Counted from the stretch's first letter, positions 1 to 8,895 are shown. The stretch: 64,000 bases of DNA from Symbiodinium natans (GCA_905221605.1 CAJNDS010001391.1:196501-260500), one strand, 5' to 3'. Notes: generated from the letters alone by a model not told the origin. Translations and numbers: made by a program.

Positions 1-111
1 AGGCGGCCTGAGCCGCTGGTCGGAGGTGCGCTGGGATGGTGGCGGCTCGGTGGCGGGCCAGGACCCTAAGCTGTCACACGGTGCGTCTTCCAGGTTAGCG
101 GGAAAACCGAT

Positions 112-932
112 TAGAAAAGTTACTTTTCGAGAAAAGTGGCTTTTCGAGAAAAGTGGCTTTTCGAGAAAAGTGGCTTTTCGCGGACGCGGCGCGCACCAAC
201 GCGGCAAGAAAAACTACTTTTCGCAAAAAGTTGCTTTTCGAGAAAAGTGGCTTTTCGCGGACACCGCGCGCTTCAACGCCGCGAGAAAAGTCACTTTTCG
301 AGAAGAGTGGCTTTTCGAGAAAAGTGGCTTTTCGAGAAAAGTGGCTTTTCGCGGACACCGTGCGCTCCAACGCCGCGAGAAAAGTCACTTTTCGCAAAAA
401 GCGGCTTTTCTAGAAAAGTGGCTTTTCGAGAGATGTGGCTTTTCGCGGACACGGTGCGCGCAACGTCGCGAGAAAAGTCACTTTTCGAGAAAAGTCACTT
501 TTCGAGAAAAGTGGCTTTTCGAGAAAAGTGGCTTTTCGCGGACGCCGCGCGCGCCAACGCGGCGAGAAAAGTCACTTTTCGCAAAAAGTGGCTTTTCGAG
601 AAAAGTGGCTTTTCGCGGACGCGGCGCGCACCAACGCGGCAAGAAAAGCCACTTTTCGCAAAAAGTGGCTTTTCGAGAAAAGTGGCTTTTCGAGAAAAGT
701 GGCTTTTCGGGGACACGGCGCGCGCAACGACGCGAGAAAAGTCACTTTTCCGAAAAGTGGCTTTTCGAGAAAAGCGGCTTTTCGAGAAGAGTGGCTTTTC
801 TGGGATACGGCGCGCGCAACCTCGCGAGAAAAGTCACTTTTCGCAAAAAAGTGGCTTTTCGCGAAAAGTGGCTTTTCGAGAAACGTGGCTTTTCGAGCAA
901 AGTGGTTTTTTGAGACAAGTGGCTTTTGAAAG
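112..932. repeat. 17-bp hairpin satellite array, left copy
   Basis: A tandem array built on the 17-bp unit GAAAAGTGGCTTTTCGA. Inside each unit GAAAAG and CTTTTC are reverse complements around a 3-base centre (TGG, or TCA in variants), so every unit can fold into a small hair-pin. Runs of units are separated every roughly 60-120 bp by a GC-rich linker resembling GCGGACACGGCGCGC followed by CAACG and CGCGAG. Because 17 is not a multiple of 3, the array is open in several frames on both strands and yields spurious proteins with a 17-residue period (REKWLF, EKSGFS, RKVAF). It is annotated as satellite DNA, not as a gene. Confidence 0.9.
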
Positions 933-1162
933 ACGCTGTGCGCCCCCACACGGCGCCCACCATTGAAGCAACCAAGAGAACCTCTACGCCTCCCTTTTCC
1001 GCTTCTCTGAGCTATGGCACGGCAAGGCACCCACGGCGGCATTTATACCGGCCTTGATAATCATAGTAGAGCTGGGGGGGGATTCTGGAGTTCTAGTAGC
1101 GGGGTTCACAGCCTGACAGAGTCGCTGTCGAAGATTAAGAGCATTAAGCAAGCCCCGACGAT

Positions 1163-1267
1163 GTTTAGGGTTTAGGGTTTAGGGTTTAGGGTTTAGGGTT
1201 TAGGGTTTAGGGTTTAGGGTTTAGGGTTTAGGGTTTAGGGTTTATAAGGGTTTAGGGTTTAGGGTTT
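1163..1267 (+). repeat. interstitial telomeric repeat, (TTTAGGG)n
   Basis: About 14 near-perfect TTTAGGG units, the plant/dinoflagellate-type telomere repeat, in the plus orientation with one TTTATAAGGG interruption. It lies between the hairpin satellite and the inverted CCCTAAA tract, so it is interstitial here unless the assembly is misjoined. Confidence 0.95.
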
Positions 1268-1344
1268 CGAGTTGAGGGTCTGGAGCAAGCCCTCAGGACT
1301 AAGACCCAAGCTCGAAAGCCTCCCCCAAACCCCAAACCCGAAAG

Positions 1345-1640
1345 CCTAAACCCTAAACCCTAAACCCTAAACCGTGGTGCCCAGCAAGTAGCACCCCTAT
1401 TTCCCTTGTTGTCGTTGGGCTAGGATCCCTGAGTCCCCCTTTGAACACGAAGGGCAATTCTCTGTTTGTCCTGAGGCTGCTGGGCCAAGCCCTAAAACCC
1501 TAAACCCTAAACACTAAGCCCTAAACCCTAAACCCTAAACCCTACACCCTACACCCTAAACCCTAAACCCTACACCCTAAACCCTACATAAGCCCTACAC
1601 GCTATAACCATAAACCCTAAACCGTAAACCCTAAACCCTA
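1345..1640 (-). repeat. interstitial telomeric repeat, (CCCTAAA)n
   Basis: Degenerate CCCTAAA units at 1345-1372 and again at about 1489-1640, with about 115 bp of unique sequence between. They are the reverse complement of the TTTAGGG tract just upstream, so the two tracts face each other head to head. Variants such as CCCTACA are frequent. The LTR element at 1641-8895 is inserted at the right end of this tract, and a few more CCCTAAA bases reappear after it at 8896-8909. Confidence 0.92.
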
Positions 1641-1927
1641 TACGGGGGGACAACCAAGGAAGGAAATCAACTCCCCTAATCGCCCTGAACTTATATTTCC
1701 CAGATCGAACCAAGAAACAACCAAGAACACGGATAAGAGCAACCCAGGGGGGAAGGAAAGGGGAAAGGAATCCACACCCTTACCAAACCCTAAGAACCCA
1801 GGCACTACTTTTTGAACTTGTGGCTTTCTGTTCAAGCCCATCTTGAGCCAAATACGATTACCGGGTTCATTAACCCTTCCAACTTCCAACACTAACTCCT
1901 TTCTACAATACCAATTGCAGCTCCGCA
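1641..1927 (-). repeat. 3' LTR
   Basis: 287 bp, identical to 8609-8895. On the minus strand it starts TGCGGAGCTGC and ends CCCCCCGTA. The next plus-strand base (1928) happens to match in both copies, so the visible shared repeat is 288 bp. Confidence 0.93.
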
Positions 1928-1937
1928 CTCCCCCTGT
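1928..1937 (-). other. polypurine tract of the LTR element
   Basis: On the minus strand the sequence ACAGGGGGAG abuts the start of the 3' LTR, the normal position of the plus-strand priming polypurine tract. Confidence 0.75.
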
Positions 1938-2297
1938 CCTAGGATTTCCTAGGACACATTGGAGATGCAGATCTTTTGGCCAAAAACTGCCATTACGGCA
2001 GCAGCCAGCTGCTTGAAATGCAAATTGTGGTTTAACGTCTTCCAGGACGGAATTATAGCACATTGGCTAACCTACTACCCATAGAGAATCTTTTTTCACC
2101 TTGATCCTCTCATCACTGAAGACTCCTTGGCCTTCTTCACCACAAACCGTGGTCTTCGCTACGCGAAAAACTACTGACTCCTACTATCAGGGATTTCCAT
2201 ACCCTTAATAGTAACCACCACATTGTCAGCACATTGGCTGTTCCAGCGCACCGGTCTCCAGAAAGAGAAAAACCATCCCTTCATCCATACCATCCAA
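1938..2297. other. non-coding 3' part of the LTR element
   Basis: About 360 bp between the second ORF and the polypurine tract. No supported coding frame on the element strand. The octamer CACATTGG recurs here (1960s, 2050s, 2220s) and inside the coding part, which may be chance. Confidence 0.5.
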
Positions 2298-3167
2298 TCA
2301 CTTCTTTTTCCGATTGTTGGCAATCTTGAGGTGAAGTTGCAGCAGAATATACTCCAGGTCCGAAATCGTAAGAATAGGATCCTGTATGCCCCTTTGAATT
2401 GAGGATACCAATCCTTCTCTCTTTGCGTCCTCAATCGCCTGGCAAGATTGACCCAGCTCTTCATTCGCATTGGCAGACCCTGGTGCCTCCGCATCGGATG
2501 GACGATCCTTTTCCTCAGGATCTTGCACCATTACCACCTCTTCTTTTTTGGGACTCTGACTTTTCTCCTTCTTCTTTGTCTTTCCACCGACATTTGACTT
2601 TGTGCGCGTCTTCGAGGATTTTTCCACTGCAGAAGCCACCACATTGGATGTTGATCCACCCTTCTCAATGATCGTCGGCATCTTCTTCGGCTTTGGAACC
2701 ATGAGAGTGTAAGGATCTTCGATAGCTGCAGCTTTCCTCTTCTTTTTTACCTTTTTCTTCTCCTCCTCAACGGCAACCTCCGTCTCCGAAGTCTCAACCA
2801 CTTCTTTTTCGGCAGGAATATCTTTGCTGGACTCCCCTTCTAGGGACCTCTTTTTCCCTTTTTTGGGATCCTTTTCTTCTCCCAAATTGGCTCGCTCATA
2901 CCATATCCTCAGGTCATTGACCCATTCTTCCACCTCCGCGAGCGAAACATCATACGACTTCACTACTTCGAGAAGTTCCAGCACTGACAACATTTCAGTG
3001 GTCCACGAAACCCATACTTGATCCATTTGGTCAGCATCTCCAGTGAACTTCAGGAGTTTAAACAATGGGTCCGCCTCTGCTCGAGCCAAATCTGGCTTGC
3101 CACCGGAGAGAAATGAAATCGCCTCCATCAACAGTTCCGTCATCTTGGTCTCTTCGTCATAAACCAT
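2298..3167 (-). CDS. LTR element ORF2, Lys/Glu-rich protein of unknown function
   Basis: 289 codons from an ATG at 3167. I do not recognise a family. The first 95 residues look globular (FLSGGKPDLARAEADPLFKL, SWTTEMLSVLELLEVV). The middle is highly charged with several basic stretches (KKVKKKRKAAA, GGKTKKKEK) that could bind nucleic acid or act as nuclear localisation signals. The end is amphipathic (DLEYILLQLHLKIANNRKKK). The same frame is open upstream to 3269, overlapping the end of the long ORF by about 70 bp in the +1 frame relative to it. It could therefore be read by +1 frameshifting, or started independently at the ATG 29 bp past the ORF1 stop. No catalytic motif of pol is present. 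Confidence 0.7.
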   Translation of the reverse strand: MVYDEETKMTELLMEAISFLSGGKPDLARAEADPLFKLLKFTGDADQMDQVWVSWTTEMLSVLELLEVVKSYDVSLAEVEEWVNDLRIWYERANLGEEKDPKKGKKRSLEGESSKDIPAEKEVVETSETEVAVEEEKKKVKKKRKAAAIEDPYTLMVPKPKKMPTIIEKGGSTSNVVASAVEKSSKTRTKSNVGGKTKKKEKSQSPKKEEVVMVQDPEEKDRPSDAEAPGSANANEELGQSCQAIEDAKREGLVSSIQRGIQDPILTISDLEYILLQLHLKIANNRKKK

Positions 3168-3195
3168 AAAATCCTCCTCATCATCATCGAACTGT

Positions 3196-6100
3196 TCAGG
3201 AGGGATCTCCTTTTCTCCACCATTTGCACCAGACTTTCTCCTTGGACCATCCCTTGGGGATGGTCCACCTCACACCAGTTGCATCATGCGAGAACCCACA
3301 ATCCTTTCCAGCGAAACATTCTCTCCCTGCCACATAGTATTTGCACCAATATGAATGTAGCACCACATCATCTTCGGAATGGATGAATTTGCAGTCGTCA
3401 CCAAATTTGCAGCGATCTTTCCCTTTGCCAAACCAATAGCAGAAACCCTTCTTCCTCTTCTCCAAGCGCTCTGCCTCATACCGGTCCATAGGGCGACTGT
3501 GCTCTACATGAACATTGCCATGTACCTGGGGACTGCTCCCTTCACCCGACGTGCTATCAGTATTTGGTGCTTGGAGTACAGCTGGAAAACCTGGCCTTGG
3601 TCCTACCACCTTCATGATCGGTTTTCCGCCAACTCCTGAGCCATGCTGAGACGATCCAAAAACATTGAACATCTTCGTGAAGGCCTTCCTAGCGCCAATC
3701 TTCTGCACCCTTTTGATTGGACGTTTCATTGCTCCAACCTTGCATCCAGATGCATTCAAACGACGCAACCTTCTAAACCCAACTCTATGTCCCTTCTTCC
3801 AAAGAGCCATAAGAATTTTAGAGGCAGTGACATTCTCCACCTCTACCTTTTCCAATGATCCCTCACTTCCCGGAACAAACCCATCCATCTCTGAAGACCT
3901 TTCCATCTTTTTTGACACCACTTCGTCAAGGTAGTCTTCTGAAATCCAGGGAAAGTTCCCCTTAGAGGAAGGATTGTCATCATTGTTTGGTCCTTCACCA
4001 GGATATCCTTTGGTGCTGTCAAAGATCTTACCAGTAGTGCGGTCCTGCATAGAGAAATTCGAAGCCACGCGGGAGTACACTGACCACAAGAAAATCCTTG
4101 TGTCCGCCAGTCTGGATGACCCACTGGATTTCTCCTCTTCCGGAGAAACTTCTGGCGCTTTGCCCTTCCCTCCAGTGTCACCGCTTGTCTCACCTCCAGC
4201 ATCTTCAATGGGAATAAGGGATTCATTGTTCCCTTGATCAAGCACCGCATCCTCTAGTCCAAGAACTTCCAGCATCGCTGTCGAAGGATCCACCTCCTCA
4301 TCCGCATCGTCGTCCATCCTTCTCCAGAGAGCCTCCAATTGGTCCGCACAAGTCGCCGCTTGAAGAAACTCCATCAACCGAGCCCTCCCGCGCTGCCAGA
4401 GAAATTCTGAAACCATCACCGACCCTTGTGCTCCCAGATTCAGGAATGGGTGAACCATTTTGGCTACCCTCGCCATAAGTTCAATATGAACTTCCATGCC
4501 TGGACTGCGGCTCCAATCATAGGCAATTGCCTCCATAGCAGTACCAAACTTGTCCGTATTCTTGAATTCCCCTTCCAGACCAGGAGACAACAAGGCACCC
4601 ATCACCGAAAGAGGGTAATTCCCCACCGCCGGCAAGCACGGGTTGTCATGGAACGAATGATGCAGGTCAGTATAATGTCCTTGATCTCTCCTTTGAAAAA
4701 GGAGTGTTCCAGTCCCTAGCTGGGCATTCATTTCATCCACTTGAACCATTTCAGCACATATCCTCTGTGCCAGGTGCGCCATTGCTGGCCAGACGGTACG
4801 ATCGGTCAGACCGCGACGCATAACCCAATCAGTTGTTGGCGACTGGATCAGCGTTCCTGGATCATACACCATAACCATTGCACCGTCTCCCATTGACTGA
4901 TCAGCATCGTCCTCCAGTGCCAGGTTCTCATCCTGTTCGCTTGCACCCTCGGATGACATGCTAATAACCAAATTTCGATCCATCTTATTGGACCCTTTTT
5001 GGCAATCTCTTTGCCCCATTGGCAACTTGCCAACTGCAACCTTCCAATAAATTCGAGTCAGAAGGCCTTTCACCAGCAATTGCTGAAGGTCACTCCTCAC
5101 CGGACCACCATCCAACATCTTCGCATCATTACCACGGAGATCATTGCTCCCGCCTTCTCCTTCTTTTTGGTCGGTCTCCTCGCCAGAAATCTGTACTGCT
5201 CCTTCCGGCGCCGTCTCCTGTCCAGCCACTTCATGCCCAGGAAGAACTTGAGCGCTTTCAGAGACATTCACCTGTCCAGCAGCACCTTGCCCAGGTAAAA
5301 CCTCATCCGTGGAGCCCACCGCCAGCGAACCAACCATAACTGAACCATCCCTTGTTCTTTTTTGAGACCGTTCAGCTCGACGAGAAGGTTGTGGTAGCGA
5401 AAAAACTTGAGAAGTCACTTCTTGGCGGGTCTCCCCCCGCGACGCTTTGTCGCGCCCTTCGCCAAGGTGAACCGATTTTTTCGGCCCAGCATTGGAGCCT
5501 GAAGAACCACTTTGTGGAACATTGCCACGACTCGCAGTTCTCCACGAATCCCTTTCTTGCAAAAAGATTTCCTTCAGGCGTTGTACCGCATTGGTCTCCT
5601 CCTCGCTTGAATCGCTTGAGGAAGCGGCATACGAGACCAAAGCCTCCGCCTGGTCATCATCATCCACCACATCTGCCCACGCTCTGCTGAATGGATACGA
5701 CAAACCACCACGAGGTTTCACCGGCTCCAGTGGCTTCGGTTTTTCCACCACTTCCGCCAGTTGCACTCGTCGTTGTGACCGAGATCGTGGCACCTGTCGC
5801 ACCTGTTTTTTGTCCAGCAAGGGCCTTCCCCTTCTTACAGGGTTTGATCTTGACCGATACTTTTTCGTTGGTGGATTCACCGGCGGCATTCCAACTCCCA
5901 CCAACCGCAGCTTCTGTACGCACAACGGAGACCTCTGCGCAAGCGTCCAACCATCACGGTACCTGACCTTATCAAAAAGCTCCCGATAGGAACCTCTCGG
6001 CATAGTTTTTGCACCGGAGTCTTCAGCTTCACGCACCTGAGTGAGGGTTCGCACCGCCGCTCTTCCAGTCCCTTTGTTCCCAGAAGATTGTTGTACCCGT

Positions 6101-8394
6101 ACAGATGCATCAGAAGGAACTGCCTTTTCCGGTCCTCCCGGCCGATATCGGACATCACCCACCAATTGCAGAATTTTGCATGCGGTCACTTTGTTGATCC
6201 CTTTGTCAACCAAATCTTCCACAAAGATGAACTCTTGCAAGTCCGACACATTGGTCACACCAAGCGTAATCATCACCTCACTTACATGAGGGGTATACAC
6301 CCACAGGTGCGCGTTGCGAGCCATCCAATTTTCAATTGGCTCCTCCGGATTTTGAAGCTGAGTACCAGTGGATGCAGCCACCGAATTCTTTTGTTCATCA
6401 GCTTCTGCTTCATCCAGAGTACCTTTTTCACCATCTTTTTGTGACACATTGGTCATTTGCAGTGCTTTTGGTGCCGAGGATGAGGAAGATTCAGCTCCCC
6501 CACTTGCAGGTGGCTGAAACGTGCTTCTATCCGTAATCTCCCATCCTCTCTCTTTTTCAAACCGGACCTGATTGGCCACCTGTACCAAGTGTTTCAGGAG
6601 CGACAGCCGCTCCTCTGACATCTCGTCATGGGAGTACTTGCAGAAATTTAACCCTTTCCGGCAACGTCCTCGGAGGTAATAATCGAAACAGCAATTGTGG
6701 AACCCTGCGTCCCTTAGTGACTTCCTGGAAGCATTGTCCCAAGATTTGCCGGGCTCCCAAGTCCCTTCCAATGCTATGTCATCGTTGTGAAGGTACCTGC
6801 ATGCAGTCCCATATTTACAACCACCTTGATTGTAATACAGACACAGCCGACCTTTTGGCTCACCTGACGTAGGCTCACCCTTTGATGCACCTTTGCCAAA
6901 ATTGTACTTGGCCCGGAAGGCTAAATCCTCCCGCTCCTGCTGTGCCTCATCCACTGTACCTTCCTCTGTGGGAGGGTCACCGATGTTCCCGTCCTCATCA
7001 TCAGCTTCTTGGCTATTCTTTGGATCAGTTGACCCCCCTTCTGGCCAACCTTCACCGTACCGACGATGCTCATAGGGACACCCATCGCCATTGCGACACC
7101 TTCCCTTATTGAAGAACCTGCACAGCTTGCTGTAACCAGGTGACAACACCGTCTTTGGTGTCATGTAAGCCTTTTTGTACTGGTCAGGATCCATGTAGGC
7201 TTCCATTGGCTTGTTCTCCCTTTTGCTCATGGATTGCACTGCACCATCAAGCTCCTGCAAAAATAGCTTGGTGTCCAACCAAAGCGCGTTCCAAAACTCA
7301 TCTTCCCCTTGATTCAGCACCGTTGCCACCGCTTCACCCACAACTGGTCGAGAAAATCTCCTTTTTCTGCATGCCAGTTCGAAAAGCGCGTTGTGGTACT
7401 GTTTTCGGGAAAAAGTGGTTAACTTCCCCAAGCCTGTGCTTTCTGTACCATCAGGCTTCCAACCATCATCTTGCAAGATGCCATACGCGCGCCGAGCTTC
7501 CGCATTGAGGAATGCCTGATCCGCAACACACTCCTGTAAATCTTCCATCGGCCGACCTAACAGCATCCCAGTAATTTTGCCAACATAGGCTTCCTCTTCA
7601 TTTCCATTCTCCAGAAGAGCTTTGTAGATCTTTTCTCCATAAAGTTGCCTTTCTTCTCGTTCTTCAGAAGACAACTCCTGTACCACAAGCTCTTCATCGG
7701 ATTGCTCTTCCTCCTGTTTCCAGTCCCATTGACCGTTGGAATCTTGGTACCATTGACCAGCATACCATGAATCCGTCCACCACGTACTCCAGCCGCTGGG
7801 TTTCCACTTCCGCAGCGTCGAAGAAGAGTCCTCCACGTCCTCTTCCAAAACCAGAAAGGTGTCCAAGATTATGGCACCATCATCTTCCACTCGTTTCACT
7901 GTTCCATTGACAGTATCACCAAACTTGAACTGATATGCATTGTTCCCTTCTGCAGGAATCAATACATTCATATCCCCATGGTCCAAAAAGGCTCCATACC
8001 CATTGATGCAGCGCACCAGACCCATGATCTCATCTCCCTCTTGATAGCAATGTGGCCCAGGTGACTCCAAGGCTCCCGCTCGGGGCACTTTCTTTACACG
8101 CTCTTCAGAAACCATCTCTGTATCATCGGCTCCTGGCGCATCCTTTGTCTTCACCTTTGGGTCACACTGCTCGTCCTGCTCCACGAGTCCCACAAGCTCA
8201 TCTTTTTTGTGCTCCTGGATTTCAGGACCTCCCTTTTTCTCCGCCAACGGCTTTGCCTCATCTACTATAGTTCGCTCGGTGTCGACTTCCGGTGAACTTC
8301 CAGACGGCAACGCTTCTCCCTTCATGGGAATGGACCCATCATTGGAGTCCTTTGTCTCACCTTCTGCAGCAGGCAAATCTTCTTCTTTCTGCAA
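3196..8394 (-). CDS. LTR element ORF1, Gag-like protein with S1-like domain and five CCCH zinc fingers
   Basis: A 1732-codon open frame. Residues about 118-180 resemble an S1/cold-shock OB fold (GLVRCINGYGAFLDHGDMNV, then GDTVNGTVKRV). CCCH fingers follow with spacing CX7CX5CX3H at C425-H443 and C518-H536, and CX8CX6CX3H at C569-H589. Two more lie at the C-terminus (about 1650-1707: CYWFGKGKDRCKFGDDCKFIH and CKYYVAGRECFAGKDCGFSH). These fingers presumably bind RNA in the role the CCHC knuckle plays in ordinary Gag (inference). The frame has no ATG at its 5' end: position 8394 is TTG and an in-frame stop sits at 8431-8433. Translation therefore begins either at an internal ATG (residue 24) or by crossing from the overlapping frame that starts at 8542. 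No protease, integrase or reverse transcriptase domain is visible. Confidence 0.85.
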   Translation of the reverse strand: MQKEEDLPAAEGETKDSNDGSIPMKGEALPSGSSPEVDTERTIVDEAKPLAEKKGGPEIQEHKKDELVGLVEQDEQCDPKVKTKDAPGADDTEMVSEERVKKVPRAGALESPGPHCYQEGDEIMGLVRCINGYGAFLDHGDMNVLIPAEGNNAYQFKFGDTVNGTVKRVEDDGAIILDTFLVLEEDVEDSSSTLRKWKPSGWSTWWTDSWYAGQWYQDSNGQWDWKQEEEQSDEELVVQELSSEEREERQLYGEKIYKALLENGNEEEAYVGKITGMLLGRPMEDLQECVADQAFLNAEARRAYGILQDDGWKPDGTESTGLGKLTTFSRKQYHNALFELACRKRRFSRPVVGEAVATVLNQGEDEFWNALWLDTKLFLQELDGAVQSMSKRENKPMEAYMDPDQYKKAYMTPKTVLSPGYSKLCRFFNKGRCRNGDGCPYEHRRYGEGWPEGGSTDPKNSQEADDEDGNIGDPPTEEGTVDEAQQEREDLAFRAKYNFGKGASKGEPTSGEPKGRLCLYYNQGGCKYGTACRYLHNDDIALEGTWEPGKSWDNASRKSLRDAGFHNCCFDYYLRGRCRKGLNFCKYSHDEMSEERLSLLKHLVQVANQVRFEKERGWEITDRSTFQPPASGGAESSSSSAPKALQMTNVSQKDGEKGTLDEAEADEQKNSVAASTGTQLQNPEEPIENWMARNAHLWVYTPHVSEVMITLGVTNVSDLQEFIFVEDLVDKGINKVTACKILQLVGDVRYRPGGPEKAVPSDASVRVQQSSGNKGTGRAAVRTLTQVREAEDSGAKTMPRGSYRELFDKVRYRDGWTLAQRSPLCVQKLRLVGVGMPPVNPPTKKYRSRSNPVRRGRPLLDKKQVRQVPRSRSQRRVQLAEVVEKPKPLEPVKPRGGLSYPFSRAWADVVDDDDQAEALVSYAASSSDSSEEETNAVQRLKEIFLQERDSWRTASRGNVPQSGSSGSNAGPKKSVHLGEGRDKASRGETRQEVTSQVFSLPQPSRRAERSQKRTRDGSVMVGSLAVGSTDEVLPGQGAAGQVNVSESAQVLPGHEVAGQETAPEGAVQISGEETDQKEGEGGSNDLRGNDAKMLDGGPVRSDLQQLLVKGLLTRIYWKVAVGKLPMGQRDCQKGSNKMDRNLVISMSSEGASEQDENLALEDDADQSMGDGAMVMVYDPGTLIQSPTTDWVMRRGLTDRTVWPAMAHLAQRICAEMVQVDEMNAQLGTGTLLFQRRDQGHYTDLHHSFHDNPCLPAVGNYPLSVMGALLSPGLEGEFKNTDKFGTAMEAIAYDWSRSPGMEVHIELMARVAKMVHPFLNLGAQGSVMVSEFLWQRGRARLMEFLQAATCADQLEALWRRMDDDADEEVDPSTAMLEVLGLEDAVLDQGNNESLIPIEDAGGETSGDTGGKGKAPEVSPEEEKSSGSSRLADTRIFLWSVYSRVASNFSMQDRTTGKIFDSTKGYPGEGPNNDDNPSSKGNFPWISEDYLDEVVSKKMERSSEMDGFVPGSEGSLEKVEVENVTASKILMALWKKGHRVGFRRLRRLNASGCKVGAMKRPIKRVQKIGARKAFTKMFNVFGSSQHGSGVGGKPIMKVVGPRPGFPAVLQAPNTDSTSGEGSSPQVHGNVHVEHSRPMDRYEAERLEKRKKGFCYWFGKGKDRCKFGDDCKFIHSEDDVVLHSYWCKYYVAGRECFAGKDCGFSHDATGVRWTIPKGWSKEKVWCKWWRKGDPS

Positions 8395-8542
8395 CCAAGG
8401 CCTCTTCCAGATGTACTTCAGCGTCGGGAATCACCTCTTCCAACACCGATCTTTCACCCAGAGACTCAGCTGCACCATTTCCAGCTCCACCATCTTGTCC
8501 ACCATCCGAGGCAAGTTGGAGCCATCGCTTCGGAGAAGGCAT
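8357..8542 (-). CDS. short ORF overlapping the ORF1 start, probable N-terminus of the Gag-like protein
   Basis: 61 codons from the ATG at 8542 (MPSPKRWLQL...). Its last 16 codons overlap the start of the long ORF in another frame around the GAAAGAAGAAGA run at about 8380-8390. Acidic composition (RSVLEEVIPDAEVHLEEAL) matches the acidic start of ORF1. The simplest reading is that one indel in this purine run split a single longer ORF; a programmed frameshift is the alternative. Confidence 0.55.
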   Translation of the reverse strand: MPSPKRWLQLASDGGQDGGAGNGAAESLGERSVLEEVIPDAEVHLEEALVAERRRFACCRR

Positions 8543-8588
8543 TGCTTCTTGATCCCAAAACCTTGAAAGAACACTTAACCGCAGGGAA

Positions 8589-8608
8589 CCTAATTTGGGC
8601 TCATAACC
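8589..8608 (-). other. primer-binding site, Met half-tRNA type
   Basis: Immediately after the 5' LTR (which ends at 8609 on the minus strand) the element reads GGTTATGAGCCC. Its complement contains CTCATAA, the anticodon loop of a methionine tRNA with flanking stem bases. Priming from an internally cleaved tRNA-Met half is established for the copia family. Confidence 0.7.
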
Positions 8609-8895
8609 TACGGGGGGACAACCAAGGAAGGAAATCAACTCCCCTAATCGCCCTGAACTTATATTTCCCAGATCGAACCAAGAAACAACCAAGAACACGG
8701 ATAAGAGCAACCCAGGGGGGAAGGAAAGGGGAAAGGAATCCACACCCTTACCAAACCCTAAGAACCCAGGCACTACTTTTTGAACTTGTGGCTTTCTGTT
8801 CAAGCCCATCTTGAGCCAAATACGATTACCGGGTTCATTAACCCTTCCAACTTCCAACACTAACTCCTTTCTACAATACCAATTGCAGCTCCGCA
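8609..8895 (-). repeat. 5' LTR
   Basis: 287 bp identical to 1641-1927; carries the promoter for the element in principle. Flanked on its outer side by CCCTA (8896-8900), which continues as CCCTAAACCCTAAG. Confidence 0.93.

Larger units (their letters stand above)
1641..8895 (-). mobile_element. complete LTR retroelement lacking pol, CCCH-finger Gag-like ORF
   Basis: A 7255-bp minus-strand element. Seen directly: 287-bp direct repeats at 1641-1927 and 8609-8895 are identical at every base read; each begins TG and ends TA on the element strand. A primer-binding site directly follows the 5' LTR, a purine tract directly precedes the 3' LTR, and CCCTA flanks both ends (1636-1640 and 8896-8900) as a 5-bp target duplication. 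The interior encodes a roughly 1.7-kb-residue-scale protein (1732 residues) with zinc fingers and a lysine/glutamate-rich second ORF. No reverse transcriptase, integrase, RNase H or aspartic protease motif is visible in either ORF. Inference: a non-autonomous LTR element mobilised in trans, probably by a Copia-type relative given the half-tRNA primer. Identical LTRs imply a recent insertion. The CCCTA duplication could partly be a coincidence, since the target is itself a CCCTAAA repeat. Confidence 0.9.

Noticed and set aside
26-1042. Long open frames on both strands encoding REKWLFEKSGFS-type repeats
   Set aside because: They are generated by a 17-bp palindromic satellite that happens to lack stops in all frames. 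No promoter, splice or composition evidence for a gene.
4457-4475. CCATTTTGGCT resembling part of the dinoflagellate spliced leader
   Set aside because: Only 11 bases match, it lies inside the LTR element coding region and the CAAG end of the leader is missing.
1641-8895. Interpreting the direct repeats as a segmental duplication of host DNA
   Set aside because: Primer site, purine tract, TG start and flanking duplication are all in the exact places expected for an LTR element.
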